A stretch of DNA of 64,000 bases. Source: Halobacillus aidingensis. Its GTDB lineage: Bacteria; Bacillota; Bacilli; Bacillales; Halobacillaceae. A model generated the notes under the pieces. It had not been told where the DNA came from. It saw nothing but the letters and a program-made list of their open reading frames with translations, and did not search any database. Both the position numbers and the translations under genes were made by a program. The stretch spans positions 1 to 64,000 of the forward strand of contig NZ_FNIZ01000010.1 in assembly GCF_900104185.1 (NCBI RefSeq), given 5' to 3'. Of the stretch, positions 8,416 to 18,564 are shown piece by piece; positions within the stretch are counted from its first letter, which is position 1; each line of letters opens with the position of its first letter.

Positions 8416-9472
8416 CGTTTAACCTTCCTGTACGGATCTCCGAGGCCACTACTTTTAAGCATGTCAATACAGGAACGGCCAAAATCAGTCCAGGAATTCC
8501 AGCCACTTCTCCGCCGACCAGTAAGGCTAAGATGATGAACAAGGGGTGGATATGAATACTCTTCCCCATGATATACGGGGAAAGGAGATTTCCTTCGACC
8601 AGTTGAATGATCAGAATAACAGCTAATGTGAAAAGGAGTGTATTCACACTCACGGTAAGAGCCACAATGACCGCAGGACCTGCTCCAAGAAGAGGGCCGA
8701 AGTAGGGGATAATATTGGTCAACCCTGCAATTAACCCTAAGACTAAAGGGTAGGGAAGGTCAATCAACCAAAACCCTGCGGTAGCTAATACGCCTACAAA
8801 TAAACTGATCAATAGCTGCCCTCGAATATAGCCTCCCAGAGAGTGATTCAACTCTCTGACCAACCTGTTGGACTCCTCATGCCATTGAGAAGGGAGTAGG
8901 AAAACTAGAGCTTTCCCTATGCTCTTATAGTCTTTAAGAAAATAAAACGTCATGACAGGCACAACAGCTAGAAGCACAATCATGTTAAATATTCCGCTAA
9001 GACCAGCTAGTAGAGCCAGTACTCTTCCACTCACCCATTCTTCAAAGCTGGCAAAACGCGCATCGACTTCATGGTGAAGACCGTCCGGCAATTTCTCTGT
9101 TTGGGCATAAAGCTGCTTTGTCCAATCCTGATAGGACTCAACCAAATAAGGCAAATGCTCGTTTAAAAGCTTCAATTGATCAAGCAATCGTGGAATACCT
9201 TTATATAATCCAAAGGCCGTCAGCGAAAAGAAGAGCACAAAAATCACAAGTATGCTAATCGTACGAGACAGGCCGAGATCCTCGATTACGTGCACGAGTG
9301 GATGCAGCAAAAGAGATAACACAAGAGCCAGTAAAAACGGCAACAGCACTTTCCCCATGACGATGAGGACACCGTCATAATAAGGGAACAACCAAGCTAG
9401 CAATAAGAGAGAAAGTAGGATGATAAAAAAGATGGTGAATCTCCGCAACCATTTAGAGGAGCGATCACTCAT
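8405..9472 (-). CDS. yrrI: AI-2E family transporter (YrrI, UPF0118)
   Basis: This is a 355-residue integral membrane protein of the AI-2E/UPF0118 family. About eight membrane segments are visible: two near the N-terminus, one after a short linker, then a large loop (about 90-150), and the rest in the C-terminal half. Conserved family pieces are GGYIRGQLLISLFVGVL and the glycine/proline-rich NIIPYFGPLLGAGPAVIVAL block. Members include the AI-2 exporter TqsA. From memory, some UPF0118 proteins of halophilic Bacillaceae have been reported as Na+(Li+)/H+ antiporters, so the substrate cannot be read from sequence. The gene precedes alaS as in B. subtilis. No strong ribosome-binding site is visible before the ATG. 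Confidence 0.85.
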   Translation of the reverse strand: MSDRSSKWLRRFTIFFIILLSLLLLAWLFPYYDGVLIVMGKVLLPFLLALVLSLLLHPLVHVIEDLGLSRTISILVIFVLFFSLTAFGLYKGIPRLLDQLKLLNEHLPYLVESYQDWTKQLYAQTEKLPDGLHHEVDARFASFEEWVSGRVLALLAGLSGIFNMIVLLAVVPVMTFYFLKDYKSIGKALVFLLPSQWHEESNRLVRELNHSLGGYIRGQLLISLFVGVLATAGFWLIDLPYPLVLGLIAGLTNIIPYFGPLLGAGPAVIVALTVSVNTLLFTLAVILIIQLVEGNLLSPYIMGKSIHIHPLFIILALLVGGEVAGIPGLILAVPVLTCLKVVASEIRTGRLNVDR

Positions 9473-9478
9473 GAATCA

Positions 9479-9655
9479 TCAAGATCCCTGCTGATAAAAA
9501 ATATCATTCAAAGAACTTAAGCTGCCATCTTCCTCAATTTGGTTGATATTCATTTTTCCATCTTCAATCGTTAACTCAAGGCAACAATTCCAACAATAGT
9601 ATTGTTCGTTACCGATTTTCCCAAGGTTCTTATTATTGCAGTTCGGACATCTCAT
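9479..9655 (-). CDS. Small zinc-ribbon protein
   Basis: This 58-residue protein starts with CPNC and continues to CWNCC, a CxxC...CxxC zinc ribbon over residues 3-24. A short acidic tail (EEDGSLSSLNDIF) follows. The start at ATG MRCPNC has an AAAGGAG site 8 bases upstream; the longer frame would place this site inside the gene. It lies 6 bp before the permease gene and is likely co-transcribed with it. Function is not known. Ribbons of this size are often nucleic-acid or protein binding, but no assignment is possible. Confidence 0.75.
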   Translation of the reverse strand: MRCPNCNNKNLGKIGNEQYYCWNCCLELTIEDGKMNINQIEEDGSLSSLNDIFYQQGS

Positions 9656-9709
9656 CGGACATACTCCTTTTTTACCAAATAGTATGTCCACGAAAATGAG
9701 ATTCATACA

Positions 9710-10522
9710 TTACTTGAGTTGTTCCATCACCCATTCAATCCCCTCATCCACCTCTTCCTCAGAAGGGTTGGTGTGCGGCGTGTGCTCAAGGATAAAATAT
9801 TTGTCCCTGCCTTTTGCAAGCAGTACTATGCAAGGAGTCATGTCAAAAGCTGTGTCCTGCTTTTCAAAGTCCGGGTGAATCGGTGTCCAAATATATCCTT
9901 TATTAGTGAACCGAACATTATGCATATGTACGACTTTGGTAAATGGAAGAAGTGGCTCTATATACTCTCTCCAATTGTTTCCCACCGCAATCCTATAATC
10001 ACCGATATCAATACAAATACTCAGACCATATTTTTCCCAGAGATTCATAGGAAAATCATACAGGTATTGAATGCCTGCAGAAGATTTATTATGACCAAGC
10101 TTTGGTTCACATACGATTGGAACCCCATACGATTCCTGTAAGTGTTGTAAAAACTGCAAGCCTTCCTCTATCTTTTCAAGAGTAGACTCCGCCTCACCTT
10201 TGAAATAAGGAAAGTGAACAAGGACATAGGATGCCCCTGATCGTGCCGCTTCCTGCACTTCCTCTACAAACAATTTCCTGGCGAGGGAGGGATGCATTTT
10301 CACTTCTTCTAGAAGATCATACTTGCTGTTTTCTCTGAAGTGAGGAACATGAATACCAAAACTAACCTTGTTCTCTCTGGCTAAATTCAAAAAGGAGAGA
10401 TAGGAATCCCTGTCCCCAAACTCTCCTATTTCCACATGAGGCAATCCTTTATCAAATAGCTCCGGAAGACGGTCACGATCAGACATGATGGTACTTCCAG
10501 ACATCCCAATAGAATGTGCCAA
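9710..10522 (-). CDS. TIM-barrel sugar phosphate isomerase/epimerase-like protein
   Basis: This 270-residue protein belongs to the xylose-isomerase-like/AP endonuclease 2 TIM-barrel superfamily. The metal-binding residues expected at the C-terminal ends of the strands are visible as the Glu of VCEPKLG, the Asp of CIDIGD, the His pair in VVHMHNV and the Glu of FILEHTPH. Substrate is unknown; the superfamily includes sugar epimerases, isomerases and endonuclease IV. The start is TTG (MAHSIGMSG), 7 bases after a GGAGG site that lies in the 3' end of recD2's downstream region, so it probably is the last gene of the yrrB-recD2 transcript. B. subtilis has no obvious counterpart here as far as I recall. 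Confidence 0.75.
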   Translation of the reverse strand: MAHSIGMSGSTIMSDRDRLPELFDKGLPHVEIGEFGDRDSYLSFLNLARENKVSFGIHVPHFRENSKYDLLEEVKMHPSLARKLFVEEVQEAARSGASYVLVHFPYFKGEAESTLEKIEEGLQFLQHLQESYGVPIVCEPKLGHNKSSAGIQYLYDFPMNLWEKYGLSICIDIGDYRIAVGNNWREYIEPLLPFTKVVHMHNVRFTNKGYIWTPIHPDFEKQDTAFDMTPCIVLLAKGRDKYFILEHTPHTNPSEEEVDEGIEWVMEQLK

Positions 10523-10533
10523 AACGTTCCCTC

Positions 10534-12858
10534 CTACATAAAATCATATGGTGACAACTGTTCTCCTTCTTCTGTATCCACTTCAGGTACGGATTCTTCT
10601 TGCAGTTTCTCTTTTAACCTTGTGTATCTTGTATTCGTATCTGTTGTACCCACACCGTCAAGGAAAGCTTCCTGGTCACCGCAAATAATGAGAGACTGTT
10701 TGGATCTTGTAATGGCCGTATAGATTAGATTCTTTCTTAACATTCGGCGATAGCTTCTTACGATTGGCAGTATAACTATGGAAAATTCACTGCCCTGGGA
10801 TTTATGAATGGAGGTACAATAGGCATGCATGATGCTGTTCAAGTCTTTTTTCGGATAGACGACTTCTTTTCCTTCAAAATCGACTACCACCTGCTCAACG
10901 CCATCCACGTTTTCTTCCGCACGGAAAATGGCTACGATTTCGCCGATATCTCCATTATAAACACCATCTTCAGGCTGATTCACCAATTGGATGACCTTAT
11001 CCCCTTTTCGATAAGTAACCTCAAAGTGCCTTAAATCGCGTTTTTGTTTACTTTTCGGATTAACCGTTTGCTGGATGCTTTCATTCAACTTATGGATCCC
11101 TACGTCTGTTCGATACATCGGAGCAAGTACTTGAATGTCTTTCAATTCATTCCCCTTGTCCAACGCTTTTTGGACAATGTTAGTCACGAGATCACTTAAC
11201 TGGTGTTCTCTTGCCGGGATGAAGTTGAAGTCATGGTCCTTTTCAAGGGAGGCTGTCGTACAAGCATCCTTCTTTATCTCATGGGCAAGCTGGATGATTT
11301 TCGAACCTTCCTTTTGACGATAGACTTCTGTTAACTTTACGGATGGAAGTGTGTTAGAAGCTAAGAGATCAGCAAGCACTTGACCGGGACCTACCGAAGG
11401 CAGTTGGTCTTCATCTCCAACAAGTAAGACTTGCATATCATCAGGGATGGCGCGGAACAATTGATTTGCAAGCCAAATATCGACCATCGAAAATTCATCG
11501 ATGATCAACAGACTCCCTTCCAGCGGGTTGTTCTGATTGCGTTCAAAGGAGTCATGTCCATCCCACCCTAACAAACGGTGGATGGTGCTTGCAGGCAGTC
11601 CTGTCGATTCTGTCATCCTTTTTGCAGCTCTTCCTGTCGGTGCTGCAAGGACGAATGGAAAAGGTTTGTCACTATCATAATCTTCGGGATGGATAGAAAA
11701 ATCGTTCAATTCTGCATACGTATGGATGATTCCTTTAATGACGGTCGTTTTACCCGTTCCCGGTCCACCGGTTAAAATCATCAATTTGGAATGAAGGGCT
11801 TTTTCAATGGCGTTGAACTGGTCTTCGCCATAACTCATCGCTTCCTCTTCTTCCAAGTCCCCAATGATTTTCATCAAATCTGCTTGTGTGTGCGCTACAT
11901 CAACCTCTTTTTCTTGAATGCGGTCCACATGACTGCAAAAACCATTTTCAGCAAAGTATAGAGTCGGAAGATAGATGCGTTCCTCTTCAATATATACAAA
12001 ACGTTCTTCACCAAGATGGATCATTTGCTCAGATAGCTGTTCGAAAGTAATGGCAGGCTCTGAGCCCTGATTTAACAGTTGTTCAACCTGGACGAGGCAC
12101 TCTTCTGTCGGGAGATAGACATGTCCCGCACTCATGCTTTTTTGCATCATATACAAGCACGCCGCTCGAATCCTTGTTGGATGATCATGGGAAAGATTCT
12201 GCATCTTTGCCATTTCATCCGCTCGATGAAAACCGAAGCCATCCACATGAAAGACGAGCTGGTAAGGGTCTTCTTCAATGATCGCCATCGTTTGATCCTT
12301 AAAGGCTTCATAGATTTTTTGAGCAAGCTTCAAACCAAATCCATATTGAGACAAATGAATCATGACGTGTTCGAACCCTTGATGCTCTTTCAAGGCCTCA
12401 TATAGTTGATCCGCTTTATCTTTAGGCAACTTTGGAACAGCATCTAACACATCACGGTTTTCCAATATTCTTGATATCGCTTGTTCTCCTAACTCATCCA
12501 CGATCCGTTCGGCTGTTTTTTTTCCAATGCCGTGGAAAAGATCACTGGACAAGTAGAGGACGATTCCATCTTTCGTTTCCGGCAACACACGATTGTACAT
12601 GTCTACTTCATATTGCAGCCCGAATTTTTTATGGTTTTTGAATTCTCCATAAAACATATAGGTTTCGCCTTCCTCCAAAGGAGAAAAATGCCCTTTGATC
12701 ACAAGGGACTTCTCTTCGAACGCTTCATTCGTTTCCTTCACATGAATGGAAGCAATCGAAAAGTGCTCGGATTCATTGTGAAAGATCATCCGGCTCAATT
12801 CCCCTTTGACATAAGGACGTTCTTCATTCGATTCTTGAAAGAGCGATTGTTGAGTCAT
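10534..12858 (-). CDS. recD2: RecD2-type DNA helicase (YrrC)
   Basis: This is a superfamily 1B 5'-3' DNA helicase of the RecD2 group, which acts without RecBC in replication-fork maintenance and mismatch-repair-related processing. The N-terminal part (about 1-330) holds an OB-like segment and helix-hairpin-helix stretches. The helicase core shows Walker A LTGGPGTGKTTVIKG, Walker B IIDEFSMVD, motif III GDEDQLPSVGPGQVL and the C-terminal SIHKSQGSEF motif. The start is probably the second ATG (MTQQSLFQE), 10 bases after GAGGAG; an ATG two codons earlier is possible. It follows the TPR gene after 15 bp, as in B. subtilis. Confidence 0.95.
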   Translation of the reverse strand: MTQQSLFQESNEERPYVKGELSRMIFHNESEHFSIASIHVKETNEAFEEKSLVIKGHFSPLEEGETYMFYGEFKNHKKFGLQYEVDMYNRVLPETKDGIVLYLSSDLFHGIGKKTAERIVDELGEQAISRILENRDVLDAVPKLPKDKADQLYEALKEHQGFEHVMIHLSQYGFGLKLAQKIYEAFKDQTMAIIEEDPYQLVFHVDGFGFHRADEMAKMQNLSHDHPTRIRAACLYMMQKSMSAGHVYLPTEECLVQVEQLLNQGSEPAITFEQLSEQMIHLGEERFVYIEEERIYLPTLYFAENGFCSHVDRIQEKEVDVAHTQADLMKIIGDLEEEEAMSYGEDQFNAIEKALHSKLMILTGGPGTGKTTVIKGIIHTYAELNDFSIHPEDYDSDKPFPFVLAAPTGRAAKRMTESTGLPASTIHRLLGWDGHDSFERNQNNPLEGSLLIIDEFSMVDIWLANQLFRAIPDDMQVLLVGDEDQLPSVGPGQVLADLLASNTLPSVKLTEVYRQKEGSKIIQLAHEIKKDACTTASLEKDHDFNFIPAREHQLSDLVTNIVQKALDKGNELKDIQVLAPMYRTDVGIHKLNESIQQTVNPKSKQKRDLRHFEVTYRKGDKVIQLVNQPEDGVYNGDIGEIVAIFRAEENVDGVEQVVVDFEGKEVVYPKKDLNSIMHAYCTSIHKSQGSEFSIVILPIVRSYRRMLRKNLIYTAITRSKQSLIICGDQEAFLDGVGTTDTNTRYTRLKEKLQEESVPEVDTEEGEQLSPYDFM

Positions 12859-12873
12859 AACCATCGAACTCCT

Positions 12874-13533
12874 CTACTCGTTTAACGCTTGTTCCACTTG
12901 CCCTTTGGCATGAGCTGCCAGCATATGCTCAGGATTGATTTCCAATGCTTTAGAAAAATGCTCCAGCGCTTTTCCGGCGTTCTCCTGATGAAGAGCAACG
13001 ACACCAAGGTTGTAATGCGCATCACTGTGTTGTTCTTCTAATTGTAGCACATGGTTCATGACTTGTTCAGCTTGATCAATCTGTCCATTTTGAGCCAGGC
13101 ATAGACCATATTGGAATTGGACATCCACGTCCTCCGGTGCCAGTTCTGATGCTCTCAGAAGATAAGGGAGAGCAAGCTTCACGTATTCTTGATGAATGAA
13201 TGTCATTCCTAACATAAAGTGAACATCTGCTTCATCTAATCCTTGCTGAATCGCCTGGATAAACTGTTCCTGTGCTTTCGTATACTTTTCCTGTTCATAA
13301 TACACATTTCCCAGGCCATAATAGGCGGTTGCTGCCGTATCATCCAATTCGATGGCACGATGAAAGAAGCGCTCGGCTCTTTCATGCTCATTCATGTGTG
13401 TCAGCAAATTACCGAAATTGATGTACCCTACAGGCTCTTTGGGATTCTCGTCAATGGCCTCCGTAAATAGTTTTGCTGCTTCCTCATAATTATGGTTTTG
13501 CATCTGTTCGATTCCTTGCTTTAACTTATCCAT
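12874..13533 (-). CDS. yrrB: Tetratricopeptide repeat protein (YrrB)
   Basis: The 219 residues consist almost entirely of about six 34-residue TPR units. Repeated signatures are the YINFGNLL, YYGLGNVYYEQEKYTKAQEQF and YNLGVVALHQ segments, with the typical Gly/Ala at positions 8 and 20 and Pro at the repeat ends. TPR solenoids bind proteins. The B. subtilis orthologue at this place has no settled role. AGGAGAGG precedes the ATG. It lies directly upstream of recD2 in the same transcript, which hints at partnership but proves nothing. Confidence 0.92.
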   Translation of the reverse strand: MDKLKQGIEQMQNHNYEEAAKLFTEAIDENPKEPVGYINFGNLLTHMNEHERAERFFHRAIELDDTAATAYYGLGNVYYEQEKYTKAQEQFIQAIQQGLDEADVHFMLGMTFIHQEYVKLALPYLLRASELAPEDVDVQFQYGLCLAQNGQIDQAEQVMNHVLQLEEQHSDAHYNLGVVALHQENAGKALEHFSKALEINPEHMLAAHAKGQVEQALNE

Positions 13534-13697
13534 TTCAAACCTCTCCTTACAATATGTCTCCTATAATAACGACACTTTCGTATCACAAACCATATTTTCT
13601 ATGAAGCTCATGTGAAAGTTTCCAGAGCAAGGCTCACTAAACTCACATGGAAAGTAAGTTGTTTCAATGCCCTGCTACTAAGGGAAATCGACACTCA

Positions 13698-13737
13698 TAA
13701 AAAAGTCATGTCCAAAAAATACGGACATGACTTTTTC
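13698..13737 (-). terminator. Terminator of mnmA
   Basis: The arms AAAGTCATGTCC/GGACATGACTTT flank an A/T-rich loop, with A-run and T-run on both sides. It directly follows the mnmA stop and could work in both directions. The rest of the gap 13534-13697 shows only an imperfect -10-like TTATAG upstream of yrrB. Confidence 0.9.
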
Positions 13738-13740
13738 ATT

Positions 13741-14868
<1,128 letters not shown>

Positions 14869-14871
14869 TTA

Positions 14872-16011
14872 TCAAGACAGCCGTTTAATAATTTGGCTGA
14901 CTCTCCTTGCTGCTTCTGTTATATCTTCTTCATTATTTGCAAGTCCAAAACTGAACCGTATCGAATTGGTGGTTTTCGGGTGGTCGGAACCAAACATCGC
15001 GGAAAGAACATGAGATGGCTCTACAGACCCTGCCGTACAGGCACTTCCGCTCGAAGCAGCGATGCCTGATAAATCAAAATTCGTGAGCAGCGTTTCCACG
15101 TTCATCCCAGGAAAACTGATGTTTACGATTGATTCTATTGTTTTTTCATGGGACCCATTCACTTCACATGAAATGTTCTCCTCCTCCAGTGTTTGAAGAA
15201 AGAGCTGCTTATAATGAAGGTATTTTTCTTTATACGTCAAACGCTCAGCCTCCATAATCTCAACAGCTGTCTTCAGCCCTTGAACGGCCGGAATGTTTTC
15301 TGTCCCTGCTCGTCTTTTCCGTTCCTGTTCTCCACCATATTGAAGAGATTCAATTACCGTGCCTTCACGGATATACAAAAAGCCGATGCCTTTCGGGCCA
15401 TTGATCTTATGACCGGAAACCGCCATCAAATCGACTCCAAGGTGTGAAACATCGATATCCATCAGACCGTATGCCTGAACAATATCAGAATGAAAATAAC
15501 CCTGATGATCCTTTAAAACAGCGGCTATTTCTTCAATCGGCTGAATCGCTCCTGTTTCATTATTAACCATCATGATAGAGACAAGAATAGTATCCTCACG
15601 AAGAGCACCTTTTAAGTCATCCACTTTTACTATTCCATCCTCATCTACAGGCAAATAGGTGACTTCAAAGTCTTGAGACTCCAAGTATTCGACTGCATGT
15701 AATGTAGCATGATGTTCGATCGAAGTGGTAATGATATGCTTACCCTTGGAACGATTAGCTCTCGCCGTACCAATAATCGCTAAATTGTCCGCTTCGGTTC
15801 CTCCGCTCGTAAAAACAATTTCTTTCTCATTCGCACCGAGGCCATGAGCAATTCTTCTTCGCCCTTCATCCAAAATCCGCCGGGCTTTCCTTCCAAACTG
15901 ATGAACACTTGACGGATTGCCAAATACATCTTTGTAAACAGGCATCATTTCTTCGATCACTTTGGGATGGACGGGTGAAGTCGCTGCATGGTCCAAATAA
16001 ATTGACTTCAT
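14872..16011 (-). CDS. yrvO: Cysteine desulfurase (YrvO type, partner of MnmA)
   Basis: This PLP-dependent class V aminotransferase-fold enzyme takes sulfur from cysteine as a persulfide. Family landmarks in the 379 residues are YLDHAATSP at the N-terminus, TSGGTEADNLA, the TTSIEHHA segment, the PLP lysine in VSGHKINGPKG, and the active-site cysteine in SSGSACTAGSVEPSHVL. The start was set at ATG MKSIYLDHA, preceded by GGAGGTG, which removes a six-codon extension. The order cymR-yrvO-mnmA matches B. subtilis and supports a role in tRNA thiolation more than in general Fe-S assembly. Confidence 0.93.
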   Translation of the reverse strand: MKSIYLDHAATSPVHPKVIEEMMPVYKDVFGNPSSVHQFGRKARRILDEGRRRIAHGLGANEKEIVFTSGGTEADNLAIIGTARANRSKGKHIITTSIEHHATLHAVEYLESQDFEVTYLPVDEDGIVKVDDLKGALREDTILVSIMMVNNETGAIQPIEEIAAVLKDHQGYFHSDIVQAYGLMDIDVSHLGVDLMAVSGHKINGPKGIGFLYIREGTVIESLQYGGEQERKRRAGTENIPAVQGLKTAVEIMEAERLTYKEKYLHYKQLFLQTLEEENISCEVNGSHEKTIESIVNISFPGMNVETLLTNFDLSGIAASSGSACTAGSVEPSHVLSAMFGSDHPKTTNSIRFSFGLANNEEDITEAARRVSQIIKRLS

Positions 16012-16028
16012 CTTTTCACCTCCAACCA

Positions 16029-16448
16029 TTAAATATAAAACATATAAGCATCTTGAGTCTGGTCATCGACATGATCCTTTAAGTCTTCAAGCGTCGTGGT
16101 ATCAAGGACATCTTTCACTGCATCTCTGACCCTCTTCCACAACGCCTGCTTCGCAGGCTCTTCATTTTCAATACCTTCAACAGGTGTGATCGGACCTTCT
16201 AAAACACGGATCACATCTCCTGCTGTAATTTCGTGGGGAGCCTTCGTGAGCATATAGCCTCCATAGGCACCACGAACACTTTTTACGAGACTTGCGTTTC
16301 GCAATGGAGCAATCAGTTGCTCCAGGTAATGTTCGGATAGATTATTGTCTCTTGCAATCTGTTTCAAGGAAATTGGACCGTCTCCATATTTCCTTGCCAG
16401 TTCAATCATGATGGTTAGCCCGTACCGGCCTTTGGTAGATATCTTCAT
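16029..16448 (-). CDS. cymR: Rrf2-family cysteine metabolism repressor CymR
   Basis: This 139-residue Rrf2-type winged-helix regulator begins MKISTKGRYGLTIMIELA and contains the recognition-helix region NNLSEHYLEQLIAPLRNASLV. No conserved cysteine cluster is present, as expected for CymR and unlike the Fe-S sensor IscR. In B. subtilis CymR together with CysK represses cysteine and sulfur genes. The ATG was taken because the GTG three codons earlier sits inside the AAGGGTG site. Its 5' end is overlapped by 47 bp by the end of the upstream membrane-protein gene. It is followed by the desulfurase gene. Confidence 0.93.
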   Translation of the reverse strand: MKISTKGRYGLTIMIELARKYGDGPISLKQIARDNNLSEHYLEQLIAPLRNASLVKSVRGAYGGYMLTKAPHEITAGDVIRVLEGPITPVEGIENEEPAKQALWKRVRDAVKDVLDTTTLEDLKDHVDDQTQDAYMFYI

Positions 16449-17085
16449 ACATGTCACCCTTCATTATTAAAAACTGTAGCCATGTTTTTGCCTGTGGTAA
16501 GGTGTATCCTACAAATGTACCCAGAAACAGGGCGATGAATACCGTCCCTGCCCCAACAGGCCCACCAAGAGCAAAACCTGCCACGGCTACGATAATTTCA
16601 ATTCCATTTCTTACTGTCGACACTTTCCATCCAGTAGCCTTCGTAATCAATAACATCAGACTATCACGTGGCCCTGCCCCGATGTCAGGTGCAACATAAA
16701 CACCAATCCCAAGAGCAATGACAAACGTTCCTGATATAAAAATCAATAATTGCATGATCAATGTTTCAGGTTCTGGCAAAAGCCAATTAAAGAAATCAAT
16801 AAAAACACCGATGAGAATCATATTCAATATCGTTCCTACTTGCGGCCACATTTTTTGTAAAACTGAACTCGTCAGAACGATCAGCAATCCGGCAATAATC
16901 GACCAGGTTCCTACGGTAAGACCTAATTTAAGAAACAGACCATAATGAAAAACATCCCATGGTCCAATTCCAAACTCTTTCACCTGCATTGTCATTGAAA
17001 TGCCGAGGCCCAGGATGACTAAACCGATAAAGAAAAAGTTCCAGCGAATGAAGTTTTCGCGCTTTTTCTCCTTCACATAAGTCAT
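16402..17085 (-). CDS. YczE/YitT-like integral membrane protein
   Basis: This 228-residue membrane protein has five to six helices, beginning with NFFFIGLVILGLGISMTM. The GIGPWDVFHYGL and IGAGPRDSLMLL repeats are internal copies of the motif typical of the YczE/YyaS family. Function of the family is unknown. The most likely start is MTYVKEKK, 9 bases after an AGAGG site. The 3' end runs 47 bp into cymR in another frame, so the two genes are probably expressed together with coupled translation. This gene is not at this place in B. subtilis as I recall it. Confidence 0.8.
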   Translation of the reverse strand: MTYVKEKKRENFIRWNFFFIGLVILGLGISMTMQVKEFGIGPWDVFHYGLFLKLGLTVGTWSIIAGLLIVLTSSVLQKMWPQVGTILNMILIGVFIDFFNWLLPEPETLIMQLLIFISGTFVIALGIGVYVAPDIGAGPRDSLMLLITKATGWKVSTVRNGIEIIVAVAGFALGGPVGAGTVFIALFLGTFVGYTLPQAKTWLQFLIMKGDMYEDIYQRPVRANHHD

Positions 17086-17203
17086 GGTCATCTTCCTCTC
17101 TCTATTATACCAAACGCTATTATAGCATGAATGGCAAGTCCCTTGCATTTTCCTTGGAATCATTCTACGCTTACATTTATAACTGTCAAAAGGAGAATGT
17201 TCT

Positions 17204-18481
17204 ATGAGTCAGCAACCCCTCGCTTTTCGATTGCGACCAGCCAATATAGATGAAATTATCGGACAGTCCCACCTCGTTGCCGAAGGAAAAACCATCAATC
17301 GTATGATTAAGGCTGAACGCCTGGCATCGATGATTTTATTCGGACCACCCGGGACGGGAAAAACTTCGATGGCGACCGCACTTGCCAAAAGCTTGAATAT
17401 CCCTCATAAAACGTTGAACGCGGTAACAGATAAGAAGAAAGACATGGAAATTGCCGTTGAAGAAGCGAAGATGCACGGGCAACTCGTATTGATCCTTGAT
17501 GAAGTCCACCGGCTGGATAAAGCAAAGCAGGATTTCCTTCTCCCACACCTGGAAAGCAACCGTTTAACCATGATCGGTTGTACGACAAGCAACCCATACC
17601 ATTCCATAAATCCCGCGATTCGAAGCCGTTGTCATTTATTTGAGCTGTTCCGATTGGATAGTGATCACATCAAACAGGCGATTCACAGAGCACTGGACGA
17701 TCGCGAAAAGGGCCTTGGTCACATGAACATCCAAATCACTGACGATGCTCTTGACCACTTTGCTCAATCTTCCAATGGAGATCTGCGCTCAGCTTTGAAC
17801 GGGTTGGAACTCGCCGCTTTCTCTACACCTGCTGAGGAAAATGGGCTTGTGAAGATCACCTTAGAGGTTGCCGAAGAATGTATGCAGAAGAAAAGCTTCA
17901 CACATGATAAGGATGGAGATGCTCATTATGATGTCCTCTCAGCGTTTCAAAAATCGATTCGCGGCAGTGATGTTGACGCTTCCCTTCATTATTTAGGTCG
18001 TTTGATTGAGGCTGGGGACCTGGATAGTATCGCTAGAAGATTAGTAGTCATTGCATATGAAGACATTGGCCTCGCCAATCCCCAAGCAGGTCCTAGAGCC
18101 CTGTCTGCCGTGGAAGCAGCTGAGAGAATCGGATTTCCTGAGGCCCGCATCCCATTAGCGGTGGCTGTGACAGAACTAGCTCTCTCACCGAAATCCAACA
18201 GTGCGTACAAAGCACTTGATGCGGCACTTTCAGATATTAGGAATGGGAAAAGCGGAGAAGTTCCTCAACATTTAAAAGACTCTCATTACAAAGGAGCCGA
18301 AAAGCTAGGAAGAGGGATCGAGTACAAGTATCCCCATAATTATGAGAATGCGTGGGTAGACCAGCAATACCTTCCTGGTCTCATAAAAACACGTCAATAC
18401 TATGAACCGAAACGGACGGGTAAATTCGAACAAGCTCTTGAGCAGGTTTATAGCAAAATCAAAAAGCAAAAATCTACTTGA
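17204..18481 (+). CDS. rarA: Replication-associated recombination ATPase RarA (MgsA, YrvN)
   Basis: This AAA+ ATPase of the RarA/WRNIP1 family acts at stalled or collapsed replication forks with SSB and RecA. Walker A is LFGPPGTGKTSM, Walker B LILDEVHRLDKAKQD, and the arginine-finger/sensor region NPAIRSRCHLFE follows. The C-terminal tetramerisation domain shows SDVDASLHYLGRLIEAGD and YEDIGLANPQAG, typical of the family. At 425 residues it is full length. AAAGGAG precedes the ATG. A possible promoter (TTGGAA, 18 bp, TATAAC) lies just upstream. It is transcribed away from the cymR cluster. Confidence 0.96.
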   Translation: MSQQPLAFRLRPANIDEIIGQSHLVAEGKTINRMIKAERLASMILFGPPGTGKTSMATALAKSLNIPHKTLNAVTDKKKDMEIAVEEAKMHGQLVLILDEVHRLDKAKQDFLLPHLESNRLTMIGCTTSNPYHSINPAIRSRCHLFELFRLDSDHIKQAIHRALDDREKGLGHMNIQITDDALDHFAQSSNGDLRSALNGLELAAFSTPAEENGLVKITLEVAEECMQKKSFTHDKDGDAHYDVLSAFQKSIRGSDVDASLHYLGRLIEAGDLDSIARRLVVIAYEDIGLANPQAGPRALSAVEAAERIGFPEARIPLAVAVTELALSPKSNSAYKALDAALSDIRNGKSGEVPQHLKDSHYKGAEKLGRGIEYKYPHNYENAWVDQQYLPGLIKTRQYYEPKRTGKFEQALEQVYSKIKKQKST

Positions 18482-18564
18482 GTATATTTCCACTTCTTCT
18501 TGGCTACACTACTACTAAATCTGACAAACTATTATCTTTAAAGATAAAATTAGGAGTGGTGAAT

